A DNA stretch of 64,000 bases from Glycomyces amatae. GTDB lineage: Bacteria; Actinomycetota; Actinomycetes; Mycobacteriales; Micromonosporaceae. Location: positions 1 to 64,000 of the forward strand of contig NZ_JAJLQZ010000018.1 of the NCBI RefSeq assembly GCF_020991375.1, read 5' to 3'. Within the stretch, counting starts at the first letter, position 1. Each line of letters opens with the position of its first letter. A model generated the notes under the pieces. It was not told where the DNA came from. It was given only the letters and a program-made list of their open reading frames with translations, and searched no databases. This document shows positions 23,798 through 32,094 of this stretch, piece by piece. A program made the position numbers and the translations under genes.

Positions 23798-26700
23798 CAG
23801 GTTCGGCTCCTTCGGTTGCGGGATCGCCAGGCGAGGGCGGCGGCGCGAGCGAGCCTGAGACAGGCCCGCTCGGACTCCGGGTCGATATCGATCGCCCTGA
23901 TGTAGTGCAGGTGCAGCAAGGACGACAGCACCGCGTCCAGGTCGCCGCGACCGTTGATGAGCAGTTCGCGCCGGTAGGCGGCGACCGCTCGGCGCCGGTC
24001 CTGCCAGGCGTCGAGCACACCGCTGGCCGAGGCCGCTGCGGCCAGGCGGGTGGGGCTGCCGGATCCGGGGTCCAAAAAGCCGGCGAGGGTGGCGGCGGCG
24101 TCGCGGTCCAGCGGTGGGCCGGAACGGTCGACGTGGTCGACGAGCCAGTCCATGCCCGCATCGACCGAGCCGGTGAAGGCGATGACGAGGTCGATGAGGC
24201 TCGCCGCGCACAGCGCTTGCGTGATCGCCGGGGCCGTGGCGGCGTGGCGGATTTGGGCGAGTGCGGCGGCCGTGTCGGCGGCGAAGACCGTCTCGGCCGC
24301 TCGCATCGCCTTGCCGTGGCCGTACCGGCCGGTCTCGGGCATATAGGTGTCGAGCTGGAGGCGGCTGATGAGGCCTCGTCGGCGCAGGTTCGCGGCCCAG
24401 GCGCCGAGCCGTTCAACGGCGGCGCCGTACCCCGTGTTGTCGGTCAGTCGATACCGCAACCGCAGGTGCGGGAGGGGGTCCTTGTAGCGGATGAACCACC
24501 ATTCGGGCGCTTCGGGCCAGGTGGCGTGGAGTGCGTTCAGGTGCTGGTCGAGCAGGTCGTTGAAGCGCCCCGGATGGGTGTAGACCTTGGCGTAGAGCCA
24601 CGATCCCGCACCGGGGAGCTGCTCGTCCGCCACCGTGGCTGGCCGCAGCGGAGCCTCGAGTTCGAGGTGGCGGGGTCGTGGTTTCGGCGGTGCGACCCGG
24701 GCGAGCGGCAGGGTGATCTCGTGGGCTCGGCCGCCGATCCAGCCGAGCTCGGCGTCGGTTGGGGCTTCCCGCAGGACCACCGCCTGGTGCCGGTCCAGTT
24801 CGTGGCGCATCAGGGCCAGGTGGGCGTTGTCGGCGGTGTCGATGCGGATGCGAATGTCGCTGTCGCCGAGGAACAGGATACGAGGGATCTGGAGGCCGTG
24901 TTGCAGCTGTTGCCATGCTGCCGTCCATGCGCTCCAGGAGCGGTCTTTGGCGGGGAGCTGCCGAGTGGTGATCTTCCACCGGGCGACGGTGAGGATGCTG
25001 CGGCCGGAGCGCACCCGCGGAAGCACCGGCAGGGCCGCCGCGGCACCCCAGTCGAACATGGCGTAAACCGAGGACGCAGCACGTGGGAGTTCGGCGAGGA
25101 ACCGCTGCATCGGGTGCAGCCGGATCGCCGGTTCGACGGCGTTGGGGACCATCGGCTCGACAATGCCGCCGGTGGCCAGGTTGACCAGGTAGAGCCGTTC
25201 GGCGTCGGCTGTGACCGCCAGGTCCTCGAGACTGAGGGCGCCACGCTGCTCAGTCGGGTATTCGCCAAGCGCAAGGAGGTCGGGGAGCACCGGTGGGACG
25301 CGGCCGACGTTCGCCGTCGAGGCCCACAGGGGCGGACCCGAAAGCTGCACGTGCGAGGCCCCGAGCGTGGCGGTCGGGAGTTCGCCCCAGCGCTGCGCGA
25401 TCCGGTCGCGATCGGCCTGATCGAGCAGGTGGAGGAACCTGCCTTCGGTCGTGCCGACCGCGCGTCCGGCGCCTTCGACGACGAGCGTGAAACGGTCGGC
25501 GGCGAGCGCGTCAAGGTCGGCGGCGCGCAGGTGGAAGGCGATGCCGACGTGCGGCGGCGCGGTGGGCGAAGCGACGGCGATGCCTTCGATCTCGGTGGCG
25601 GTGGCGGCGAGGTCGATCTCTATGCGTCCCCCGGCGACCGCCTCGTGCGCGAGCCTCAGGAGCGCCCGGTCTCGGTTGGTTGCTGGCGGCTCGGACCCCG
25701 CGAACAGGGAATCGCGAAACCCTGCGGGGAACCCGAGCCCGGCAACCGGGTCAGTCAGCTCACGCACACGCACGACTTGGCCGAGGCCGTAGCGTTCGAG
25801 GAACTGGTGGTGGTATGCCGTCCAGGACGGGAACCCTTCAGGGAAGCGGGTCAGGCGCTGTAGTTCGGTTGCGGCATGCTCGGCTTCGGCTACCACGGTC
25901 GGCGGCAAGCTGAGCTGGGCGTCGATGCGAAGGTCGATGGCGAACGCGGGCCGGTGGGGTGCGGCGCCGAGGAGTTCGCCGGCCTCCCGCAGCAGCGGCC
26001 GAGACGGACCGGAGCTCTGAAAGTCCTGTATTGAGGAAAGCAACTGGTGCGCCGTCCTTGTTGCTGCTGCCAACGGGTGCTGGCTCGCCATGGTGGTCGC
26101 CTTCAACTCGTTCAGGAGGCGTTCGAGTGGGTCCGCTTCGGTCATTGGTGCCCTGAGCGCGGTGATCAGTGCCCCTTGGACGACCATGGTCCGGAGCATT
26201 GCGGTGATCGTGTCCGGTGGGGTTCGCGGGAACTCGGCGGTGAGCTTGGCGGCCAGGTCGGCGAACCGGATCGGGTCCTCGGCCCACCGCAGGGCACTCT
26301 CCACTGCTCGGGTCCATCGAAATGAGACCGCCACAGGGCCGGACTCGTCGCTGTCGGCGTGCGACAGCAGCACCAGTCGCTCTCCTTGCACTGCGGCGAG
26401 ATTGTTGGCCATGACCGTCAGGTCGGGAAGCAGGTCGTGTTCAAGTTCGGTGATGATCCGGTGGAGCAGTATCGCGTCGGGACGGACGATCACCTGGTGG
26501 GCGGTGCCAATGTTCGCGATCGGGTGCGAAGCAAAATGGACCGGAGCGATACCGGCGAAGAGTCCGAACGGGGTGGCGCGTGATTCGCTGCGGAGCCGGT
26601 AGCGCAGGAGGGCGAGCGCGGCACGGCGAATCTGTTTGGGTTCGGTGACTGCGCCCGCGCCGATCGCCGCGATGCGGCCTGCCAGCGCGGGCGCGGCGGC

Positions 26701-26868
26701 CGCGATGGCGGCGGCCAGGTCGCTGTGGTCCCAGATCGTCCGGATCCATTCGCGTTGCGCGATGGCGGCTTCGGGGCCGGTGCGTTCGGGGTCGGGGAGG
26801 CGGGGCGGCGATGCGACCGGTGTGTGGGCACTCAGGCGGACCAGTCCTGCTTCGACGGCTCGGAACAT
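23797..26868 (-). CDS. lanB: Full-length class I lanthipeptide dehydratase (LanB)
   Basis: The 1023-aa protein contains the N-terminal glutamylation domain, with RYRLRSESRATPFGLFAG around 90-106 (the signature R...TPFG motif of tRNA-Glu-dependent dehydratases), and a C-terminal elimination domain from about 700 on, with YMPETGRYG near 840. LanB transfers glutamate from Glu-tRNA to Ser/Thr of the precursor and then eliminates it to give Dha/Dhb. AAGGAG lies about 11 nt before the ATG. It lies 86 bp downstream of the precursor gene across a strong hairpin. Confidence 0.95.
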   Translation of the reverse strand: MFRAVEAGLVRLSAHTPVASPPRLPDPERTGPEAAIAQREWIRTIWDHSDLAAAIAAAAPALAGRIAAIGAGAVTEPKQIRRAALALLRYRLRSESRATPFGLFAGIAPVHFASHPIANIGTAHQVIVRPDAILLHRIITELEHDLLPDLTVMANNLAAVQGERLVLLSHADSDESGPVAVSFRWTRAVESALRWAEDPIRFADLAAKLTAEFPRTPPDTITAMLRTMVVQGALITALRAPMTEADPLERLLNELKATTMASQHPLAAATRTAHQLLSSIQDFQSSGPSRPLLREAGELLGAAPHRPAFAIDLRIDAQLSLPPTVVAEAEHAATELQRLTRFPEGFPSWTAYHHQFLERYGLGQVVRVRELTDPVAGLGFPAGFRDSLFAGSEPPATNRDRALLRLAHEAVAGGRIEIDLAATATEIEGIAVASPTAPPHVGIAFHLRAADLDALAADRFTLVVEGAGRAVGTTEGRFLHLLDQADRDRIAQRWGELPTATLGASHVQLSGPPLWASTANVGRVPPVLPDLLALGEYPTEQRGALSLEDLAVTADAERLYLVNLATGGIVEPMVPNAVEPAIRLHPMQRFLAELPRAASSVYAMFDWGAAAALPVLPRVRSGRSILTVARWKITTRQLPAKDRSWSAWTAAWQQLQHGLQIPRILFLGDSDIRIRIDTADNAHLALMRHELDRHQAVVLREAPTDAELGWIGGRAHEITLPLARVAPPKPRPRHLELEAPLRPATVADEQLPGAGSWLYAKVYTHPGRFNDLLDQHLNALHATWPEAPEWWFIRYKDPLPHLRLRYRLTDNTGYGAAVERLGAWAANLRRRGLISRLQLDTYMPETGRYGHGKAMRAAETVFAADTAAALAQIRHAATAPAITQALCAASLIDLVIAFTGSVDAGMDWLVDHVDRSGPPLDRDAAATLAGFLDPGSGSPTRLAAAASASGVLDAWQDRRRAVAAYRRELLINGRGDLDAVLSSLLHLHYIRAIDIDPESERACLRLARAAALAWRSRNRRSRT

Positions 26869-26908
26869 ACCGGATTCGCTCCTTGGACGGAGTGTTCAGG
26901 GGCAGGGG

Positions 26909-26938
26909 GCCGGTACCGGCCTGGGGGCCGGCACCGGC
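26909..26938 (-). terminator. Hairpin between precursor and lanB genes (attenuator)
   Basis: GCCGGTGCCGGCC and GGCCGGTACCGGC (minus-strand reading) form a 13-bp stem with one G-T pair and a 4-nt loop, 17 bp after the precursor stop. There is no T-run. Such hairpins behind lanthipeptide precursor genes often act as partial terminators that keep precursor mRNA in excess over enzyme mRNA and protect its 3' end. Confidence 0.7.
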
Positions 26939-26954
26939 GAAAGGGACGCAGCCG

Positions 26955-27107
26955 CTACCGGCAGCTGGTGCACGCGCTCGCGCAGGTGGTACCGCAGCCG
27001 TCGCTGGTGTCGTAGAGGATCGTGCCGAGGTCGGGGCCCGACTCGACGAACTGAATGTCGAGTTCGAAGGCGTCCTCGTCGACCGTGTCGAGCTGCTGCG
27101 TGTCCAT
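26955..27107 (-). CDS. FxLD-family lanthipeptide precursor
   Basis: This 50-aa gene is easily missed because of its size. The leader contains DAFELDIQFVESG, including the F-x-L-D motif (F14, L16, D17) that names the family. The core region after about residue 24 is rich in Thr/Ser and Cys and ends GCGTTCASACTSCR, with Cys at 38, 42, 46 and 49 and candidate Dha/Dhb residues at T29, T34, S35, T40, T41, S44, T47 and S48. AAGGAG lies 8 nt before the ATG. It sits between the FxlM and lanB genes. The exact leader cleavage site and ring pattern cannot be read from sequence. Confidence 0.93.
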   Translation of the reverse strand: MDTQQLDTVDEDAFELDIQFVESGPDLGTILYDTSDGCGTTCASACTSCR

Positions 27108-27138
27108 GTCAATCACTCCTTGTGATTCTCGGTTTGGT

Positions 27139-28410
27139 TCAATTCACCTGGCCGGTGCGACCGGGGGTCTGGGGCCAGGAGACGGTGACGCGGCTGTGGC
27201 GTTTCTCGACGACCAGGCCGTGCGGCACGTCGCCGTCAAGCGCCGTCTTGGGATGGACTTCGACGTGCGGTCCGGTGCCGCGGCGCTGGTCGCGGTCCCA
27301 GCTGCGGAGGTGCGCGACCATCTGATCGGCGAGTTCGGCAGCGTTGGGCCCATGGGCGTAGGCGCCGAACTCGAACTCGGTGCGGTCCTCGGTGACCGGC
27401 CGCAGCGTCAGGTAGGCGAAGGAATCCTGGTCCCAGACCGCGGACATGCCCCAGCGCAGCGTGAGCGTCACGAGCCCGGTGGACAGGCCCTGGTCGGTGG
27501 CAGTGAGGTAACCGTAGGTGGGTGCGACGGTCGCAAGCCACATGTCGAGGTCGTCCCACGGTTCCATGCCGCCGACCAGGACGCCCGACCAGGCTTCGCA
27601 CCGGGGCCCTTCCAGAGCGAGCCCGAGCGGTTCGGCCTCGACCGGCTGGCGGTCGTCGACGCGGAGCACGATGCCGTCACCGTGGAGGCTGACCTCCCGC
27701 TGGCGATTCTCGGCGGCCCCTTGCATCGGGACGAACCCGGCCAGTTCGAACTCGGTGCAGACGAGGCGGCCTGCCTCGGGCTGGAACACGAAGGAGCGTT
27801 CCAGGCCGCGGACGCGCAGCGGGACGATGAGGCGGCCGTCGTCGGCGAGTTGCTCAGTCCAGGCGGGCGGGATGTCGGGGGCGGAGACCGTGACGAGGAT
27901 GCGGTCGAACGGAGCGAACTGCTCAGCGCCGTATTCACCGTCGGCGCAGACGACGGTGACCACATCGTCATAGCCGGCGTCGGTGAGGCCACGCTCGGCT
28001 CGTTCGCAGACCTCGGGGTCGATATCGAGGCTCACGACCGTGCCCTTCGGGCCGACGAGTTCGGCGATGAGCGCCGCGTTGTAACCGCCGCTGCCGATCT
28101 CGAGCACGTTCATGCCCGGCGTGATTTGGGCCTGCTGGAGCATGGTCGCCTGCAGCCACGGCGCCGAGACCGAACTGATCGCCACCCCGTCGCCGTCGCG
28201 CTTCATGATCGGGACCGCGTCGGCGTACGCCTCCTCCAGGCTTATACCCGGCGTGAACAGGTGCCGGGGCACTGTGCGCACGGCTTCCAGAATCGTTTCG
28301 TCAACGGTTGTGCCGATGTCGGCGCGGTTCTTCACGATCGCCTCGGCGAGGTCGAGACGAAGCCGTGCGGCAGTGGCATCCTCGTCGGTCAATGTGGTTT
28401 CTCGGGTCAC
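27139..28410 (-). CDS. fxlM: FxLD lanthipeptide methyltransferase (FxlM, PCMT homologue)
   Basis: The 423-aa protein belongs to the protein-L-isoaspartate methyltransferase group: TVPRHLFTPG near 47, SVSAPWLQATML near 80, SAM-binding NVLEIGSGGYNAALIAEL near 101-118, and VTVSAPDIPPAW near 185. A C-terminal extension of about 180 aa is typical of the FxlM-type enzymes found with FxLD precursors. GTG 28410 is chosen because GAGGAGG lies about 5-6 nt upstream. It precedes the precursor by 31 bp. In other lanthipeptide clusters PCMT homologues convert Asp to isoAsp or make imides; the outcome here is unknown. Confidence 0.92.
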   Translation of the reverse strand: MTRETTLTDEDATAARLRLDLAEAIVKNRADIGTTVDETILEAVRTVPRHLFTPGISLEEAYADAVPIMKRDGDGVAISSVSAPWLQATMLQQAQITPGMNVLEIGSGGYNAALIAELVGPKGTVVSLDIDPEVCERAERGLTDAGYDDVVTVVCADGEYGAEQFAPFDRILVTVSAPDIPPAWTEQLADDGRLIVPLRVRGLERSFVFQPEAGRLVCTEFELAGFVPMQGAAENRQREVSLHGDGIVLRVDDRQPVEAEPLGLALEGPRCEAWSGVLVGGMEPWDDLDMWLATVAPTYGYLTATDQGLSTGLVTLTLRWGMSAVWDQDSFAYLTLRPVTEDRTEFEFGAYAHGPNAAELADQMVAHLRSWDRDQRRGTGPHVEVHPKTALDGDVPHGLVVEKRHSRVTVSWPQTPGRTGQVN

Positions 28411-29006
28411 CTGTTCCTCCTCATTCACGGTGTTCCTGCCCAGCTCCCCGCAGCGCGAAGCACCCGGTGCATTGCTGGGGGTCGGTATCGGCGGGCGATC
28501 GCCGCTGCCCCGAGCGGCGAACGGGGCGACATCCGGGTGGATCGCCACTTTCAACCTAGGGGTGAGGACCTGCTGATCCACGACGCACCACCACACCGCC
28601 ATCGCCTGGCCGACCATAGCGAGCACTGCACTCGAGTCCGGGTGGTCGAAACGAGCATCGTTCGGGTCGAGCAGCAGTTGCGGGCTTTTGCCGAAATCCC
28701 AGCGGATGATGCCGACCGTGGAGCGGACGCCGCTGTTGCGACTGCCATGCGGCGTTGACGGGCGCTGTCCAGCAGCTGCATCGACAGCAGTGAGTCCGGC
28801 TCGATCCGCGGATACGCTTCGGCATGCCCTTCGGCGATGAACGTATGCTGGGCCGCGTCTTCGGCTAGCTGACCGGTCGTGTGCGTGAGGCCGCGCGTGC
28901 TCATCCTGGTGCGTGCCATCGCATCGACCTTGGCCGTGGCGGCGAACTCGTACCCGTATCCGGTGATCGTGCCGAGTGCGGTGCCGGGCGGTGGCAGTGT
29001 CATCAT
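28411..29006 (-). pseudogene. Unknown first gene of the fxl operon, frameshifted
   Basis: From ATG 29006 the frame runs through GTITGYGYEFAATAKVDAMA and PRIEPDSLLSMQLLDSARQ with normal high GC at third positions. It then turns into an unnatural Ser/Arg-rich tail. A plausible continuation, TVGIIRWDFGKSPQLLLDPN followed by HPDSSAVLAMVGQAMAVWWC, is in another frame. One extra G near 28727-28733 would join them. The corrected frame would then run without a stop into fxlM, so a fusion or a second lesion is implied. No family is recognised. AAGGAGG lies about 11 nt upstream of the start. Confidence 0.6.
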
Positions 29007-29062
29007 CAGGCCGCGCACCTCCTTGGCATCGTGTTCTCGCGCTGTGTGATACCTATTCCACT

Positions 29063-29129
29063 GGTGTCGGTCGGTGTCGGCAAGCACTGGCAGCGATGAT
29101 TGACACACCATTGACAGCGGCTCGATAGT
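29063..29129 (+). promoter_or_regulatory. Divergent promoter and direct repeats between fxl operon and regulator
   Basis: TTGACA (29100-29105) and GATAGT (29124-29129), spaced 18 bp, form a plausible sigma-70-type promoter for the plus-strand regulator. Just upstream are two exact copies of GGTGTCGG (29063-29070 and 29073-29080) one helical turn apart, a likely binding site on the side facing the fxl operon promoter. Regulator assignment is inference. Confidence 0.55.
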
Positions 29130-29164
29130 CGAGCGCGACAGGACCGGATTCCTGGAGGATCGTC

Positions 29165-30541
29165 TTGGAACCCAGCGACATCGCGTGTATGAAAACCGAC
29201 CTTGGTCGCATGCTGGCCGACCTCCGGGAGTCGAAGCGTTGGACCCAGCAGCAGCTCATCGCCGACGGCCAGGTGCGCACCTCGCGGTCCACGGTCGCCA
29301 ACACTGAGACCGGTCGCCAGTTCCCCGACAAGCAGTTCTGGGCCGAATGCGACAACGCTCTGGACGCCGAGGGCGCCCTTCTCGCCGCGTACCGCCAGGT
29401 GGCGGAGGCGGTGCAAGCACAGAAGCGAGCCGAAACTATCGCGGCCCGTCAACGGCTTGAGGAGCAACGGCGGTCGTGGAGCGAAGCCACCAGACCCGCC
29501 ATCAGCCTCGACCTCAGCGGTGGCTCCGTTCCAGACCAGGTCACAGCTGCCACAGGCCCGATCGCACCAGGGGCGTCGTGGCATCAACCATCGCACAACC
29601 AGCTGGAGTTGGAGAGCCTGCGGCGGCCCCACCGTTTGCAGAGCGCCCAGTTGGACGCTGCCATTGAGCACCTGGCAGACCTGTGGCACACTCTGGTCCG
29701 AACCGACAATCTTTTCGGCCCTCGCCACGCCCTTCAGTCAGTCCATCAGCAGCTGTCTATTCTCGATGCTCTCCTCGAGCATGCCGGGGGAGAGCAGCGG
29801 CATGAAGTATTGAGGCTCGGCGCGAGGTACGCCGAATCCGCAGCCTGGCTTCATGAAGATACCGCCGATATGCAAAGCGCCGAAAACTGGACACGGCAAG
29901 CGCTGGAATGGGCTACCGAAGCGGGAGATCACGCCATGGTTTCCTGGGCGATGTTCCGCAGAAGCCAACAGGCCACGACGCGACGGCATGCCGCGCAAAC
30001 GATCAGCCTCGCTCAGGCAGCCCAAAGAAATGAACGACACCTTGCAGGACCTGCGCGCGCTGCGATACGACAACAGGAAGCGCAGGGGTACGCACTGGAA
30101 AGAAGCGAACGGGAATGCCATAGGCGGCTCGACGACGCTCACGAATTCGCTGCTTCACCGGACACGAAAAGGGATGGCCGTACTGGGCATGGAGATTTTT
30201 GCACGTCCACCTACATTGAGGTCCAGCGGGCAAAATGCTGGCTCACCTTGGGGCGACCGGAGTTGGCAGTCCCGATCTTCGAGCGCACTGTGGCTCAAGT
30301 GTCAGACGTGTACCACCGCGACCGCGGCCAAGTGCAAGTTTTGCTGGCCAAGGCGTATGCAGGCGTTGGGCAGCATGACGCCGCCGCTGCCCGAGCCGCC
30401 TCCGCGCTTCACATTGCGTGCGGCTCCGGATCGACTCGAATGCTCAACGACGCCATCGCTGTCACCAAATTGATTGCGGCTGCATGTGACTCATCTGCCG
30501 TGAGCGACCTGCTCGTCACCGTTGACGAACTGATGGAATAG
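29165..30541 (+). CDS. XRE-family HTH regulator with TPR-like C-terminus
   Basis: The 458-aa protein has an N-terminal XRE helix-turn-helix (LGRMLADLRESKRWTQQQLI...TSRSTVANTETGRQ) at about 13-60 and a long alpha-helical TPR-like region from about 160 on, the layout of many actinomycete pathway regulators. A TTG start is chosen because GGAGG lies 6 nt upstream. It is divergent from the lanthipeptide operon, so it probably controls it. Third-position GC is lower in its second half than in neighbouring genes, hinting at different ancestry. Confidence 0.85.
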   Translation: MEPSDIACMKTDLGRMLADLRESKRWTQQQLIADGQVRTSRSTVANTETGRQFPDKQFWAECDNALDAEGALLAAYRQVAEAVQAQKRAETIAARQRLEEQRRSWSEATRPAISLDLSGGSVPDQVTAATGPIAPGASWHQPSHNQLELESLRRPHRLQSAQLDAAIEHLADLWHTLVRTDNLFGPRHALQSVHQQLSILDALLEHAGGEQRHEVLRLGARYAESAAWLHEDTADMQSAENWTRQALEWATEAGDHAMVSWAMFRRSQQATTRRHAAQTISLAQAAQRNERHLAGPARAAIRQQEAQGYALERSERECHRRLDDAHEFAASPDTKRDGRTGHGDFCTSTYIEVQRAKCWLTLGRPELAVPIFERTVAQVSDVYHRDRGQVQVLLAKAYAGVGQHDAAAARAASALHIACGSGSTRMLNDAIAVTKLIAAACDSSAVSDLLVTVDELME

Positions 30542-30636
30542 CGAACGATGACAGCGAAGCCCACTCTATCTCGAGGTGGCCCTCTGATGGCCGCTTCTCT
30601 GGCGCCCGCATGCTCACTGATTAGATTGGCAAACTG

Positions 30637-31077
30637 GTGGTAATAAACTTCTACACACCGAAATACTACGTGTTCAACAACTTTTCGGCGCATTCCATCG
30701 AGTACCGAGGGAAGCGTTACCCGACGTCGGAGCATGCTTACCAAGCTGCGAAATGCACCGATCCGGCCGGTCAGGAGGTCATCCGCAAGGCCCGTAGTCC
30801 CCTCCACGCTAAGAACCTGGCCAATGAGACCTATAGGACGGCGAAGGACGCCGATTGGGCCTGCAAGAAGGTGGCCGTCCTTGAAGCGATCCTGCGCGCC
30901 AAACTTGAGCAGCACCCAGAGGCCCGGAAAGCCCTACAGGAGAGCGGCGATGAGGAGATCGTCGAGGATTCGCCGACCGACTACTTCTGGGGCGAAGGGG
31001 CGGACGGAACAGGTCACAACATGCTGGGCAAGCTCTGGATGAAGCTACGCGACGAATCGCATGGTGATACCAAATGA
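30637..31077 (+). CDS. NADAR-family protein (YbiA/RibX-like)
   Basis: The 146-aa protein matches the NADAR domain: FNNFSAHSIEYRGKRYPTSE near the start, EHAYQAAKC near 30, and WGEGADGTGHNMLGKLWMKL near 118, with the conserved W-G-x-G...N-x-L-G-x-x-L/W-M. NADAR proteins act as N-glycosidases on ADP-ribosylated nucleic acid or riboflavin intermediates. It starts at GTG without a strong ribosome binding site. Codon use is less GC-biased than in neighbours. It lies outside the lanthipeptide operon and has no evident functional tie to it. Confidence 0.88.
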   Translation: MVINFYTPKYYVFNNFSAHSIEYRGKRYPTSEHAYQAAKCTDPAGQEVIRKARSPLHAKNLANETYRTAKDADWACKKVAVLEAILRAKLEQHPEARKALQESGDEEIVEDSPTDYFWGEGADGTGHNMLGKLWMKLRDESHGDTK

Positions 31078-31189
31078 CCCCGCAATCCTGAGAGCATCGT
31101 TGATCCTAGTTAGGTTTATATGCCCCTTTTAGTAGGTCACGTCCAGGGCGATGCTGTCAGTCCCCTCAGGCCCTTCCTCAGCACAGCGA

Positions 31190-31378
31190 TCATGGCCCAG
31201 CGGGCCTGGGTCGCAGCCCGATCCGGGAGGGCACCATAGTTGCAAGCGGGCGATACTGCATCAGCCACCGGAAGGTCCGCTCGACCGCCCATCGGGCGGC
31301 GGACGGGAATCCTCTGACCTCGTTCGGTTGGTGCGTTACCACCACGTCGACCTCTTCCGCCTTGCCGCGCTCGGTCAC
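31190..31378 (-). mobile_element. IS5-type transposase fragment
   Basis: GFPSAARWAVERTFRWLMQY followed by RPLA is the C-terminal V-E-R-T-F-x-W-L-x-x-x-R-x-L-A block of IS5-group DDE transposases, including the third catalytic acidic residue. Only about 60 residues remain and the ends are not recognisable; the adjoining 31078-31190 is AT-rich and empty. It differs from the fragment at 8553, so two separate insertions are indicated. Confidence 0.7.
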
Positions 31379-31430
31379 GCTCTACCCATGTCTGGTCCCC
31401 GCGTCGACCGGTGCCGGCAGCGGCGGCGTT

Positions 31431-32030
31431 TCAGGTCAGCGTGCCGAACCGGCGATGATCCTTGGCGAGCATGCGCAACCATGTCCCGTGATCCAACCCG
31501 AGCCGGTCAGCAAGTGCTTCCCGGTCCTTGTCCGAGGCCGCCTCCGCGAACACGTCCCGCAGGAACCGCACCTGCACCGCCTCAAGGACGAACATCTGCT
31601 CACGAAGCCGAGTGATGGCCAGATCGAGCGGAAGATGCACATCGGTCACCACATCACCCGTCGGACCGATACTGCCGAGCCCGCGGCTGCGCTGCGCCGC
31701 CACATAGATCCGCGTCATCGCCTCCAGAGCCTTGCGCGCCCGCGCGTTGTCGGCGCCCCATCCGGTGGCGACGCTGCCTTCCATCGTCTCGAAGAACGAC
31801 GGATGCGCCGCCAACTCATGACCCGGGCAGGTCTCCACGATCCCTTCCACGTGCCCGTCAGCGTGCTCATCCGGGCCGACCAGGACCACCAGGTGCGTCC
31901 CAGGATCGTAGAACACATGCGTGTCCCCGGCGTGGAAGGCCGCAAGGTCAGGTTCGGACCTCGCGCCCGGGTAGTCCTGACGGACGGCCGCCAGCGCGGC
32001 CTCCATGGTCGGGTACGTCGTCGTTGCCAT
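31431..32030 (-). CDS. Hypothetical protein, two-part
   Basis: About 199 aa from ATG 32030. The N-terminal half has an alpha/beta pattern (YPTMEAALAAVRQDYPG...DTHVFYDPGTHLVVLVGPDE). The C-terminal half is helical and could be a DNA-binding or cell-sensing domain (LREQMFVLEAVQVRFLRDVF...ADRLGLDHGTWLRMLAKDHR). TACGGT 6 nt before the ATG would suit a leaderless promoter. No family is recognised. It is separate from the Imm1 gene upstream by 64 bp on the same strand. Confidence 0.65.
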   Translation of the reverse strand: MATTTYPTMEAALAAVRQDYPGARSEPDLAAFHAGDTHVFYDPGTHLVVLVGPDEHADGHVEGIVETCPGHELAAHPSFFETMEGSVATGWGADNARARKALEAMTRIYVAAQRSRGLGSIGPTGDVVTDVHLPLDLAITRLREQMFVLEAVQVRFLRDVFAEAASDKDREALADRLGLDHGTWLRMLAKDHRRFGTLT

Positions 32031-32094
32031 ACCGGGACCGTAGTGACCACCCCAGGCGCGTGTCAACCGTCAACAACGACGGCGTAGGGTGCGG

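Noticed and set aside
23905-25863. 652-codon plus-strand frame opposite lanB
   Set aside because: Antisense shadow of a clearly functional LanB with family motifs.
27055-28758. 567-codon plus-strand frame opposite fxlM
   Set aside because: Antisense shadow; fxlM has a SAM-binding motif and strong ribosome binding site.
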